From assembly GCA_036345935.2 (NCBI GenBank), contig JADWOT020000006.1:20600967-20664966 (forward strand): DNA of 64,000 nucleotides. The letters run 5' to 3'. Below, one piece after another: positions 48,832 to 61,590 of the stretch. How positions within the stretch are numbered: position 1 is the first letter of the stretch; each line of letters begins with the position of its first letter. The DNA is from Taenia hydatigena. Its lineage: Eukaryota; Platyhelminthes; Cestoda; Cyclophyllidea; Taeniidae. The translations under genes and the position numbers were made by a program. Under the pieces are notes generated by a model. It searched no databases, had not been told where the DNA came from, and was given only the letters and a program-made list of their open reading frames with translations.

Positions 48832-51800
48832 AGAGAGGAAATATTCTTATCATTTACAGTCGACTTCGTGCATAGGCTGCTGAATGGCCTTCACAAACCA
48901 TCAAATATGATTCACCGTCTAATCAGGAATTCACGGCAGATGCTCGATGCAATAGGGACTAGTGCAGTGTGAGCTGCCCCAAGACAACGCTACAAGGCTC
49001 TCGGAAATGGTTGCTTTGCTGCCAAGAAAACCGAAGGAATCTGTACGCATAAATCTGCGGCTTGCTTGATGACAATGATGCGTTAACTGGAGTCATCCTC
49101 ACTTCGGGTCAGGCGTTGACAAGTTATGCTCGGTTAGATTTAAGTGTGGTGAAATGCCAGTTATCTTAATTATGTGTTTACACAAGTACACTCCTCTATC
49201 TAGACAGTTTTTGTCCGTCAACTTAGAGTCATGATGTTACAATTTGCTAGACGTGGTCGGCGGACCAGAGTCCAGACAAATACGTTGCCCTCATCTACCG
49301 CTTGTTGAGAGTGTTGACGACCGAGGAGGAGTAGAGAATTGTGTAATTAATTAGTTTAGCCACCCTTCCAATCAATTAGCATCAGAATTTTGAAATATTC
49401 ATTTCATTTTCCACTGCATTTTGCTGCGATGGCACGACGTAATTTGTGAGGACTCGTCAAATGCACACGTGGAAGTTCACAATCACGTATTATGAATCAG
49501 TGACTTGTGTTAGTCAGTTCAAACAATTGCTTTTGACTACGTCCTCCGATTAAATTCCGGATCAAACCACACGGTATGGACATGGCGAATGTGATTTGAG
49601 CTTGCCTGACTTGCAACTCCACTTTGACTCTAGCAAAGTTTGTTACATGGTGCCTGGAATGGGTATGGCGGGTCAAAGCACCACCCATTAGAAGGTAAAC
49701 ACCTTAGGCTGAAGACTTTCTCTTTTTTTCACCAAAATGACTAATCGTGTGTTGCCAATGCTCAAAATGGCTTTGGGTCAACCTGTCAATCAGAATTTTT
49801 TTATCATGCATAAACAACTGAAGAGAGAAAGTCTTGGAAGCCAAGCACACACTTTTAACGACTCCAGCATTATCGGATGACAACTACGTTCAGAAACTGG
49901 TAATTTGTTCTTCGCCTTTCCTACCTTCCAAAACGCGTCTCTTTGGATTGGCACTGACTGACGACTCTAGATTAACGACAACCCCTGCACTGACGAGTAA
50001 GCATTTGTCCTCCTGTCTTGAGTCCACATGCACTCCGTTCACCGTGTATGTCGGCTTTCTGTCCGAAGTTGGTGTATGTATGTGTCACTGCCTTCATTAG
50101 TAATCATGTTGTTTACGCAGTCAACAGTAAAATATGAGCAGACTCTCCATGAGACGAAAGCAAATTTTGTGCATTGCAGTTAAAGCTACTTCTGCTGGAA
50201 ATGTGGTTGCACTTGTCAAACTCACGCCAGTTTGCAGCCCCTTTTTTGTAGGGTTTAGGCAAAATCTGCATTGTCATTGCATCGAACCAGAACCAGGCTT
50301 TGAAATTATCATTTACGAACTGTTTTCCTTAAACGCCTCTATCAATCGCTGGCTCGTTCATTGTAGTTACCTAATTGCGTGGTGTGCACTTTTATCCGAA
50401 GACTAATCCTAACCCTTTAGGGCATTTGTGAAACAAGAAACTAATTAGTAGCCACAAACAAGTTTGGTGCAACCATCGAAACAAGAAAGTGCTCCGGATC
50501 CATAGAAGTTGCAAGTTAGTTGCCAGTCAAGTGTCATTTTGGCCAACCCGACTCCGTCTGTAGGCTGAAAGCACTCCAAACCAATCACTAGGTCAAGACA
50601 CGAAGTAAAGGGGAGGATTCTGGTCTGCCTGTTTGTATGACACGTCTGTTACTAAGGCTCTGCTAGGATTCGTAATTGCGTTCATAGCAATCGCACATTA
50701 AATCGACATTGGCCGGCTAAAGTCCAGCTCAAGTTATGGGAGCGGAGGGCTCCTCGATGTCCACCCGAAGGCCATAATGCAACATAGTGCTTGGAAGAGT
50801 GGTGGTCTGACTCGACGACCAGACCGCAGAGTGAAGATACTACACGGTGCTTACATCTTTGCACAATGCGTTGAATCACTATACGAGGCGGATTTGTGGG
50901 TAAATTGTTACTACGGTTCTGTCCATGAAGTGGCCGCGGCACTTCTGCTTTGACTGTGGCGTTTACCTCAGTGTCTCTGCATTGAGGGTTGTAAGGGGGT
51001 GGCTCAAGCAAACCATGCGGCCACTAAGAAGCACAGGATTTGGAATGTTGAGTAAAAGCTGGAGTATCAGATTAGCGAGGGCCAGAACTGACAACTTTCT
51101 AGACATTCAACCTTCATTCAGGTTAATGTGGTTACTACAGAAAAATGAATTCGTCAGCGGAAAGGTAAAACAAAGTGCGTAGTAATGCATATCTCCTCAA
51201 AGTGGCACCCTACCGTAACAAAATTCGAGAGATTTAGCACTTTCTGCGTTTTTATGGGTTCAATGGCAACGCGTAAAGTAAGTAACTTAGGTACTCCAAG
51301 TACCTAAGTAAAAGCGGCCATGGATCTAGTGCATGAGCAATATGCAGTGCTTTAACTGTGTTTGGGTTCGCGTACACTAGCATGCTACCAACGTGAGTAT
51401 GTGACCATGACTCTTATCCCACAGCATTTTAAGTCGTTGTCATCAACTCTGCTCCTCGCTGCACAAATCAGAGAGGGAGATAAGAGACATTCATCTGACG
51501 ATGATCTGTGGAAGTGTTGAACAAAAGAGGAAATCCAATGGGAGGTGACAGTGGTTGAGGTGACTGGTAAGATATATCTGGGGTAGCTTTGCACCATGTT
51601 TCACTTTGGCTGTCGCCTTTACGGTACGTTCCATTACCTTGTCAGTAACGGATCTCAAGGACATTGTGAATGAAGTGAAGCGAGTTTTCAGAAAATGCAT
51701 TTGTCCATTCATCCAACACAATGGCATACTTTCACTCCCGTAGCCATACTTCCTCATCGTGAAAATAACGATGACTCCCCGAGGTCAGAAATTTAGAACT

Positions 51801-52184
51801 ATGCGCTGTGTCGTACTGATTGCTGACCGCAAATCCTCCATTCGACCAATGGGGATCGCCTTGTTGCTGTGTAAACTGGCGAACGGGAGATGGGTTGCTG
51901 TGAACACTCAGTGGTACATGGAAGCTGTTAAGTAGAGCCTGTGCAAGAGATGTGAATGTCATCTGCGATGGTAATCCGATTTCACACACCATGCTATATT
52001 TTCTTCTGTATTCGGCAAAAGGCATACAGTTCCAACGTATCAAAGCAGTCTGTTGTGAAGGTGTCACGGTCGAACTGTAGAGAGATGTGGTGGGAGAAAT
52101 TTTCAGTAGTAGACGAGGCGGACTTAATTTCGACACTGGTAAGAGGATAAGGCAATGGATGTGGAAATTGGAATGCGAAGTGAA
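48832..52184. other. No gene firmly supported
   Basis: Open frames of 85-110 codons (49834-50100 plus, 50134-50406 plus, 50682-51011 minus) have no recognisable motif. A 161-codon minus frame (51732-52217; contains SMVCEIGLPSQMTFTSLAQA and SHRYFHDEEVW) looks protein-like and extends into the repeat at 52185. It may be an exon. Confidence 0.35.
51285..51309. other. Perfect 10-bp hairpin
   Basis: ACTTAGGTAC (51285-51294), loop TCCAA, GTACCTAAGT (51300-51309). Both arms are perfect. No poly-T follows and no gene context was found, so the role is unknown. Confidence 0.6.
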
Positions 52185-52295
52185 GCATAACAAATGCCAA
52201 AACTCGGACCAATGCATGATAGCTGTTGGTGGAGATGTCGCCCCATGAAGCAGTGCAGACCATCGACCTGCGATTTTTGCAACGTCTGCGACAGC
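52185..52295 (-). repeat. Dispersed repeat/exon copy 1, frame broken
   Basis: About 94 percent identical to 63891-64000. Read on the minus strand the frame LSQTLQKSQVDGLHCFMG is interrupted by one extra G before the GDISTNSYHALVRVLAFVM part; the terminal copy lacks that G and stays open. Probably a decayed exon copy. Confidence 0.6.
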
Positions 52296-52655
52296 TTGTC
52301 CACAAAATGCGACAGCGGTTAAAATGGGTCAACAACTCGAACTATGAGATCATCACCTCCATGCATTGGAAACGGAAGTGCAAAAGTCAGCCAGATTCAA
52401 CAAGAGTTAAATGGGTGAGCAGTCAGGATTATGCAAGCATGGAGGCAGACGTGAAGTGACGAGTTCGAAGTGGTGGTCGTCGTCTCACCTCCTTCTTCCC
52501 TACTCAATCAAGGTGTGGCAGGTGATCTGATAGGCTGCAAATCGCGATCAGACCAGATGGTGTGGCGGAATATTTGCACGATTGGTGTGCTATAAATGCC
52601 ACTTTAGTTGGAAGCAAGCGATGACCGAGTGAGTCCAAGTTACGTGCTGCAGCAT

Positions 52656-52672
52656 GTCAGTCAGTCAGTCAG
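52656..52672 (+). repeat. (GTCA)4 microsatellite
   Basis: Four perfect tetranucleotide units plus one base, no coding context. Confidence 0.85.
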
Positions 52673-54800
52673 TTGTCTAGCATTGATGCACATGTGTGGA
52701 AAGCAGGAACAAAAAAACCTAAAATGTGCGCTAGTGCGATTGCGCGTCACGTCGATGGAGGCAAGCGAATGCATGTGATGATGAATCCTCAAATGAACTG
52801 CGTCGTAACGCTAAAGTGTAGACTACTGTTGTTGTGCAATCGAGACCAATGATGAGTGGGTAGCAGAAAGTGGGTGCGATTCCAGATGGACCGCCACCTA
52901 GGGAGTGTCGAATTTCCTATAGTTTAGTGAGATGATTATGCTTGTGAGCAAGTGGACCCCTTCCGGTGTGTTTATGGAAGACCTGCTAACAGGCACACAA
53001 ATCTACACAAGGCTATTTACGCTTGGTTAGTGGGAGGCTCTTGACGCACACAAAGCATTCTTTCAATACTCAAGCAATAGTTTTCGGGTTGGAGTTCACG
53101 GATACTTAAAAGAATGCATCATCACGATTAGAGTATGTGCCTAAAATGCTGGAAGTGCAAGAAGTCTTGACTGTCACAGCGTCGCATGGAACGCACTGTG
53201 AATGCTACGACACTCACTTGGCAGCATATATGACTGCGCGAGAACTCGGAGGACGAGCTGAAGACTGGTAGCGCATTTTCATGACCAACTTATGCTCAAA
53301 TCGATTTAACCAGCATGGTTTGATGTTGCACGTTCGTCTGCCTTCCCAATCGGTAGGTTGTGGGGACAGGCTATATCTCTCAACGCAGCAACACTTGCCG
53401 GTGTGCACCCATCTGAACGTCGTTTTGTCTAGCGTATGGACCTAACACGGAAGAGAGTATATTGGAGTCCTTTATCACTGCAAAGGAACATCTGAACTCC
53501 TGCGTTTACAGGAAGCATTCTTTGAGCATAGAAACAATGTACTGATTAAGCAGGCATTGATCAAACTAAGGGTTCACAATGGAGAATGTGGACAATTCAC
53601 GACCTCCTTGTCAACCATAATCAGGCGAATAAATAGGTAGAGGATGTCACCAGTCTGCTATTTGAGGTAAATGTTGTCTTTTTTATAGTTGACCTGGGAC
53701 TCACCACTGCTAAGGATTCATAGGAGTTTAATTTATCATGTTCCAAAACTGCTGATACGACAAATGTCTCAGGATGGGTGGATTTCCATGTAGGGACAAC
53801 ACTAGAACATCGTTGCTTAGTGGAGGAAAGTCCAAAGTTTGATTAGTGGCTAGACACTGCATTAAGCGTTCGAAGCTGGACCGATGGTTTCGCATTACAA
53901 AGAGACTAGCTGATGGAACAGAACCCCCGGATGAAATATAAGCCGTGGGCCATTGACCGTGTCGTAACACTCACAGAGCTTTGACACGCACTGAGGCTTG
54001 ACAGGGAGTCGCATCACACCACGTTTTACGAATAACGCTTTGACCAGCATTAACTAAACCCACCCTCTTGCTGATCCAACACAGTTTCCATTAGTTCATA
54101 ACCTAACCGACAATACAGTGCCCCAATGTGCCATGAAGTGACAATAAATGATGATCAGACACAAACCACCTCATTTTCGCACTGTTGTTTTCACCATCCT
54201 CAGGGTAATTCAGCTGTAAGGCTGGTTATATTGAGTCGTCAGAGGCGTTGTATGCGCATCATGACGTGTAGGTAGAGTGACATGTAGTGACATGCGATCC
54301 TCCAAGTATCATCAAGGGTAGAGGACGGCGCTTTCGTTTAAGCGGAGGGTCAGGCAAGACCCTTCTCCACTGTCTACTTCCACAGTAGATTGCATTTCGC
54401 AAACTCATCAATAGTAAGTGTGGTTTTGACGTGGAAGCAGCCATCTGTTCTCTCTCAAACGCACCGCATCGCATTTGAATTGGATCAATCGGTCGTGATT
54501 GCAGTTCCACTGACCAGAGTAGGATTGTAGGTCCTTACGAGGCACTCGTCACATGCGATGGTTTTGTTCATGATTCAGTAAAATTAGTCAGCAATGTCGA
54601 TTTGGAGTGGGCGGCTTTTGGAGCTAAAAGTCATGGGAAGAGTCATTGCTCGATCGTAAGCCTCGACTACCCATTCGTAAGAGGTCTGTCAGTGGGTGAG
54701 TGTCTGGTGCAGCAAGTAGTGAAACGAAGATAAAGCATGACGGCTTTGATAATAGTGGCTACATGTATATTCCGGTGAGGGAACACCGTTCAGAATTGAC
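52673..54800. other. No gene supported
   Basis: Minus-strand frames at 53214-53408 and 53728-53970 are open but unrecognised and short. Confidence 0.4.
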
Positions 54801-54803
54801 CTG

Positions 54804-54962
54804 CTGGAAATGTTTCTTGATGCTTGTGCACCATCGAATTGTTGCTGGATAATAAAGTGCCGTCATGGCGTGCTGGTCCGATGCCTTACAAAGATCCACG
54901 TTGCAGTGTAACTGAATCACTAACGCCTCCACAATCCAATCAGCCATCACATGCCTATGCCT
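54804..54962 (-). pseudogene. Ankyrin-repeat-like remnant
   Basis: The frame reads RHRHVMADWIVEALVIQLHC, then NVDLCKASDQHAMTALYYPA. IVEALV-x-x-x-x-CNVDL-x-x-ASD-x-x-x-x-TALYY fits the ankyrin consensus (helix, beta-hairpin, TALHYA) with decay. Only about one and a half repeats are visible and no adjacent exon extends it, so a relic is more likely than a working gene. Confidence 0.3.
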
Positions 54963-55179
54963 TAACTGACTACCAGCACTGACTAATGGCAGTGCGTAAA
55001 ACCAACACTTTCCACCCAATTGACATCACGGTCAGGTCAGATGATGATTCAGACCACGATTCCCCAAACAAATGTTCAACCATTTCCGTCCTCATGCCAG
55101 GGCTGCTTAGTTTGAGGCCTAAAAAGTAATCTAATTCCCTCTCATGTTGACGCTGCTAGCTCACTGCATCTGTTAGCAT

Positions 55180-55600
55180 AATTGAGGAGCCGCAAACTGA
55201 GGCTGCTTCACTCTTGCATAATGAGGCTCTTTGATACTCGGACTGCGGTGGTGGCCAAATCCTCTCATTTCTCCAAGAAGTGGATTGCCGTGATGGTCAA
55301 ACCCTCTGATTGTGGCAATGCAACTTCGTGCAACGCTGTCGTCACGGTACAACCTGATTTGGTTCTTGGATGTCGAAGAGCAATCAGTCGAGTTGAGGCG
55401 ATCGCGTGACTTTCACATAACGACACTAAACAATCCAACGTGTTGACGCCATTGTGAGGTCAACATAATTCCGCTTCCATGGGCGCAGTATTCAAACCTC
55501 GTCCCCTCCATTAAACAGCCAATCACCCTACCACCTTTCAAGCATGGTGGATTTCTGTAGTTTCTTTTTACTTCACCATCCCCAAATCCCATTCCCATGT
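55180..55600 (+). repeat. Repeat family member, outlying copy
   Basis: Shares with 59395-59710, same orientation: CGATCAGTCGA-like start, GGCGAT-GCGT-ACTTTCACA, CCACTGTGAGGTCAA-like, and GCATGGTGG-TT-C-GTAG. Identity is about 70-75 percent by eye. Nature unknown; could be a short mobile element. Confidence 0.6.
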
Positions 55601-57839
55601 TACTGACGATGACCTACTTTCGTTACATCGGAACTTCAAATGTGGCCTGATCAGCAGTTGAGTAGCATGTTGTTTTCTCAAGCCGCATCAATCGGCAACC
55701 AAAGTCCGTTTGCAGCTGCTAAGTAATTCAGGGGGCAAATGAGTGCATTTGGCAATTTGAACTCCGTCTAATTAATCTTTTCTCTAACAGATCATCAAGT
55801 ACGACCTATTATTTCACTTCTACCAGTTTTACAGCTCCACACTGTATATACAACTGTATTTCGGCGAAGTTTGTCACGTTTTGCATTGTGCAGTCAGTGA
55901 TTCGTGATCCACAATGCATGGACCCCATCAATGGAGCTGTCAATTTGTCCATTGCGACCCATGGTTCAAGGGCATCAGCACTTTCCACCAGCGTTGATTT
56001 TTTGCATTTACCAACCCAAATATAGTCTTCTTATTGTGATGCATTTTCATTTCCTTTCCTACTTAATTTAGTGACATTTAAAACAACTAGAATAGGTTTG
56101 TATGGTGGTTTATGGGCCATGTTTGTTAGGAATAGGATTCGAAGGGCACAAATACCATGCTTGGAAAGACGAGAGGCAGATTTGTTGTAGGCGCTGCTGT
56201 AAAGGTGTCGATGGGATAGCGGGATGGCAAATAGCGAGTAACATCAGCAAATCACATGAAATGTGGCAGGGACGACCGCATGTGAAACACGCGAAGCAGC
56301 AGCAACATACCAACCACCTGTCATCAAATTCTCCACATTCACACGTCTTCGATTCTATGGCACCAAAGCAATTTTCTGTCTAAGGCCATGTCTAATCGTC
56401 CGGACTGGTTTTCGCTTGGAAACAATGAACGCTGGGCAATGTGGTGTGGAACTTGTATTTGAAGGTTTGCACAACAATAGAGCAAAGTCAGGTTCCCTAG
56501 CCAAGCAACTAACGCACAAAATGATGAAGAAAAATTAGTTTTGTTTTAGGCAAGGCATCTTAGCAAAACAGAAGTCGTCCTTATTGCTACTGCGATAACG
56601 CTACGTCTTCACGCCATAGTTGATGCTTTGTGACTGCAATTTTATGGTCATTTCAAGGCTTAGAAGATGGGCAGGTCTAATATTGGTCATTTTAAGCTGA
56701 TTACCTTCCCATTATGGGAGTAGGGCATCCGAAATTGGATAGTTGGGTTAATCACATTACATTTGTGGCAGTTCTTTGCTTGCAGATGACAATCCTAATC
56801 TGTGTTATTAAAGAAATGCAAAGTCGTTGGCCTATAAATGCCTTCCATAAAAAGACTTTGACTTGGTTTTGTAGTTCGTGACGATCTCGTGCGTCCACTT
56901 TTCCGTTGGGCGCATTACTACAAGGATCTATTTCACACACGGAATTCAATGCTGCATAAGCTTTCTAAAAGATCCGAAGTACCGGACATGTGATAGCTTA
57001 GTGTGGTGGGGTCCTCGGCACCAGCTACTGATAAAAGTATGCAAACATATCTTAGGTCCAGGAGGAAGAATTACCGTAAATAATGCGATGGACGCCTTCT
57101 GAGGAGGAAAGACGTGACGCTTATGTATCAAAGAATTTATCACAAGCAGTTCACTTGCTCCGAAAAGTGAAAGGATGAAAGGGGACTGAAGGCCATAATA
57201 AAGAAGGTTGGTGTCCTGCTACCTCGCCCAACTGGTTTGCTAGGCTGTCTACACGGTCAAGGTTGTTCTTGACTTTAAGCTTAAGGTCTCCACATTGGTA
57301 AGTGGGAACGGCAAGATGAGCCAATAGAAGGCAGTTGTTACTGATGATGAAGAATCATTGTGCACGTCGCCTGCCAATGCCTCGCAGACTTTGTGATGCA
57401 GCGGCCACCTTCGACCACCTCACGCAAACTGCACTGAGTAGACTACTTTGAAAATGATCCATGCAACACTCTGATAACAGGCGCAACATTTGCAAGTCTT
57501 AATTTATGCGTTGATGCAGCAAATTTAACATCAACTTGCCCTGCAGCAGAGACACGAATGCAAAATAAAATAGTATACCGCAAGTGCTATTGAATGTCTC
57601 TTCTATTTTAGTTCTCATTACGTTGATAACATGGTACCATTTGAATGAAGTAGCAAGTAAAGTTGGAAGAGTCAGATGCTTCTCTTGGCACCTGAAGAAC
57701 CTCTTCAATTTGTTCTGTCTGACCACATTTTTGGCAATGAGATCAGAGTCGCTTGCATGCGCGGTAGTGGTTCACAATGCACGCATCACATCAAGGAATG
57801 AGTCGACGCAGTATGTGAGTCAGGAGGCAATTCCTCCCA
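55601..57839. other. No gene supported
   Basis: Short frames only. Near 55830-55920 faint similarity to 60150-60200 (CTCCACACTG-ATA-ACAACTG) hints at a further member of the 59-61 kb repeat family. Confidence 0.35.
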
Positions 57840-58292
57840 TCAATATCTTTTAATTGTTTGCTTTATTCTAAACCTACACTCAGTGTAGTAGCCGCAACGG
57901 CTGAGTAATGAAATGTCAGCCATTTTTAAGAGCATCAATGCTGTTTTCAATTCGTACAAAGCTCGTCTTCTTACGCATCTACCAACCCTCTTCTCTGCTT
58001 GCAATTCTATGTCCATTAGCAATGCTGTCAGTACGTCAATGTGGTATCGTGGGTTCCTAGCTGGCTATCGAATCAGAAGCGATGACAGAGGACATGTCCA
58101 CTGAGTGGCAAGTGGTGGATCCGTCAACGAATATAGTTTGTCATAACCTCTAGCTTCCTCTGGTAACAATTGATCGCTGGCGTTTCTCTTGCAAGAGTAG
58201 TTGTTAATACCAATAATGACTTTGGTGGATTCGTGACCTCGTCCCTGAATAACTCTTCTTCCAAATAACACGCTTCCTCTGCGATTGCACAT
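57840..58292 (-). CDS. Candidate two-exon gene, unidentified
   Basis: The first exon reads GRRVIQGRGHESTKVIIGIN, then LLPEEARGYDKLYSL, and ends CCACTCA before GTGGAC (58101). A 45-base intron ends CAGCTAG (58057), and phase is kept across it. The second exon (58056-57840) reads NPRYHIDVLTALLMDIELQA, then EKRVGRCVRRRALYELKTAL, then LLKMADISLLSRCGYY to a stop. The second exon is strongly helical and charged, unlike chance sequence. A minus-strand frame further upstream (58692-58348; GFCADTCKIVGLGSSISSL) may belong to the same gene. No family recognised. Confidence 0.35.
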
Positions 58293-59329
58293 GGTTCTTA
58301 ACTGACTAGTAGCCTGATCGGTCTACTTCCACTAATGTCCACCGCATTTACAACATCATGTCTTCTTTTCGGCTCAAACTTAACAAGCAGCCCATATTTG
58401 TGCACCCAACTGTACACATCGAGGTTCTTTCATCCTTTTGTCGACGACATGGTTGGTTAACGGGTCGTTGAGCTTCCGGTGCCTTAAATGACAGAGACAG
58501 CACTTTCCACGCAATCAGTGATGAAATTGAGGAGCCAAGGCCCACGATTTTACACGTATCTGCGCAAAATCCAAGTTCCACCTCCTTGTTGTCACCCAAT
58601 CTTTCAACGAACTCAACCTGTTCCATGGTGAAAGCATGCTTTTCTTGGCATAAAGGGTGCGGATCGCTTCCGAGTCGCATGCGAACTTGCATGCGGGTGT
58701 TTCCTGCTCCCGAATTTCGTCACCTACGCATGAATATTTATGTGGTTGGATAAGACCACATGACAGAACCACAGACAGTGACACAGGAGGTTAAGGCTAC
58801 CCCGATGGGGCTAAGATGTACCAACGATAGCACTGTTTAAAATTTGCTAGTTGCAATTACCAAAGGTACCTTTTGCACAATCCTCTCATTCCAATTTGCG
58901 GGAATTTTAAGAACACATAATGGTTCCTTCATGATCGCTACGACTTAAAGGCTTCGTAGCCTTCATTATTCATCTCTCTAACTAGATAACCACTAGGAAG
59001 GAGAACCATCCCTGGTAGTTTTGCTCAATGAAGTCTTTACGAGCTATGTTTTACTTATTCTCTTTCAATGCCAACGATACACGAAGAAACTAGAATGGCA
59101 GCCCGGTCCATGAATCAGCTCATTTGCAATAGAAATGACCTTGCAAGGCATTCAATAGCTAGTCACTTCTAGATCTTAGCACTCCTTTTTATGACGCAGG
59201 CGTTCCAAGATATCTGAGTAGATAATCCTATGAAGAAGACAGCTTTAGCACGAAACAAGAACAAGCGCTGGTGGTCCAGAAACCTACATAACTGCTGACG
59301 TTCGTTTCTACTATGCAAATTTAACCTAA

Positions 59330-60200
59330 TTCCTTGGCAGCATCACATTTTAGCGAAATTACGATGATCGTCAACTTCTTGCTGAAAAATCAAGCGCTTC
59401 TGCATTCATTTGATGCCAACGCGCAACTTCTATGGCCGTTATCTCCACAGCGTCTGCTTTGTTTGCATCTCTCTTTGCCATTGGATGGCGAAGGACGATC
59501 AGTCGAAATAAGGCGATTGCGTAACTTTCACACTCGACGACACGCAACAACCCAATGTGTCAACGCCACTGTGAGGTCAATCCAACTCCTCTTTCGCCTT
59601 TCCTTCCTCCCCTTTTGAGGTCGCAGCATCTAAGCCTTGTCACCTCTGTCACACAGTCGATCCACTCTACCACATTTTTAGCATGGTGGGTTCCAGTAGC
59701 CTCCCTTTGCATCTTACCTTTCCTACATCTTTACTTATCTTTACCGCTCTCACTTATGTCCTTGCTTTTTTCATTCAACATTACAATTTGACATCTTAGT
59801 TTGATTCACAAGCCTTCTGCCTGAGTTGGCACTCAGAATATGCAGATTCCTCGATGAGGAGGACTTGGTGAAAGCCTGCAACAGCATTCCTAACTGGTGC
59901 TGGAGTCTGTCAACTCGACGATCATCACAAGCATTGCTTTGACACATCAGATCTAGGAAGTGGCTTCATAAACAACCGTGTCGCGTGTTATTCTCTCACA
60001 CCTCAATTGTCTACCTAGATCCACTTCCACTTGTAGAATATCGTGTTAAGCACGCTGAATCCTTCAGGCAATTCTTAACTCACACTAGGAAATTCTTGTC
60101 CCTATGGACTATCACCTACGGTCTCATGATTCATTCTAACCTACATCTCATCTCCACACTGCATAGACAACTGCATATCTGTCACATCGCGCGCTTTACG
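59330..60200 (+). repeat. Inverted repeat cluster, left side
   Basis: Forward copies of two modules. Module 1 (59395-59770) has CGATCAGTCGAAATAAGGCG and GCATGGTGGGTTCCAGTAG. Module 2 (59985-60180) contains the frame MLFSHTSIVYLDPLPLVEYR. Both recur reverse-complemented to the right (60310-61590). Confidence 0.65.
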
Positions 60201-60309
60201 TTGACATACCACTAAAGAAGTGCTCCACATTGAATAGATCTCATCAATATCTCTTGTAAAGACTGTAAACTACAGGTCGAAGTGGACAAATTGCAACGCT
60301 TTAGCAGGT

Positions 60310-61590
60310 ATGTGTTTGTCAATACAGCATGGAGATAGGAAGTAGGCCAGAATGAAGCACAAGGCCGTAGTTGATGATCCTAAAGGGAGAGATTAGACTA
60401 GCCTGGATTTTTAATTGTCTGAAGAATTCCGCTTGATCCACGCGATATTCCACAAGTGGAAGTGAATCTTGGTGGACAACTGATAAAGTAGGTGAAAATA
60501 ACATGCGGCACAACTGCTTGTTGAGCCAACTTCAAGTGTTGATGTGCCTAAGCAACACTTGTAAGGATCGTCAAGTTGAGGAAATCCATTGCCAACCAGG
60601 AATTGTGTCGCAGGCCTCCACTAAGTTCTCCACATTGAGGAATATGTATATTCTAAGTTCCACTTTAGGCGGAATGTCAGTGATTCGAAGTCGTTTCTAA
60701 AGTGAAGCAAAAGTTCACCATTGTCAATGACATGGAAATGAGATGGAACAAGCAGGAGAATGAATGTGGGTTGGTAAATGGAAGAAAGGAAGGGAAAACG
60801 ATAAGAAGGAAATAGAGACTGCTGGAACTTACCATGTTGGATGGGTGATGGGGTAGATTGATTGTGTGAAAGAGGTGACGCGTTTTAAATGCTGCGGCCT
60901 CGGAAGGGAAGAATGGAAATGAGGAAAAGAATTGTATGCAGCAAAGAGATAATAGCCACTGCGGTCCATCGCAGCACACAGGCGACGAAGGCGCAACCAG
61001 TCAATGACAGCTCACTTAGTTGGATGTTTCTGTTCCGTGTGGAATAACACCATATTCAGAGGGTCGAGTGCACATCCGCACAAAACGCAGCGACAGTCTG
61101 TCCTGCCCTAATCTTCGGCATGAGCAGTTGAGAAGAATCTGAGCTCCCAGAACTTCTTCAGTTTTCCAGACATTTCGGCCATGATGTCAATGGTGCAACT
61201 TCGGGCAGGTCAGTGATTCTGATTACGCCACCGTTAGTGACATGGAAATGGGATGGAAAATGTGATGCAGAACGAGACATGCAAGGGCATAAATTGGACG
61301 TGGTAAAGATAACGAAGAGAGGTAAGACGCGAATGGAGGCTACTGGAACCCACCATGCTGGAAGTGTGATATTGTGTGTATTGAATGTGTAACAGAGGTG
61401 ACGAAGTTAAAGTGCTGCTGTCTCAGAAAAGGGAAAAAAGGAAGGATAAGTATCGAGGAATTGGAGTAATGTTACAATGGCATTTCCTGCCGCCTGGTGT
61501 GCTTGTGACGCGATCGTCTCACCTCGACCAATTGGCCTTGGTTGTCCAATTGTAAAGAAGGATGCAAACAAAGCAGATGCCGTAGAGACA
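60310..61590 (-). repeat. Inverted repeat cluster, right side
   Basis: Reverse-complement copies in mirror order: module 2 at 60513-60319 (frame MLFSPTLSVVHQDSLPLVEY), module 1 at about 60935-60700, and a second module 1 at about 61590-61225 (CTACTGGAACCCACCATGCT). The centre of symmetry is near 60260. The extra module 1 copy shows later tandem gain. Confidence 0.65.
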
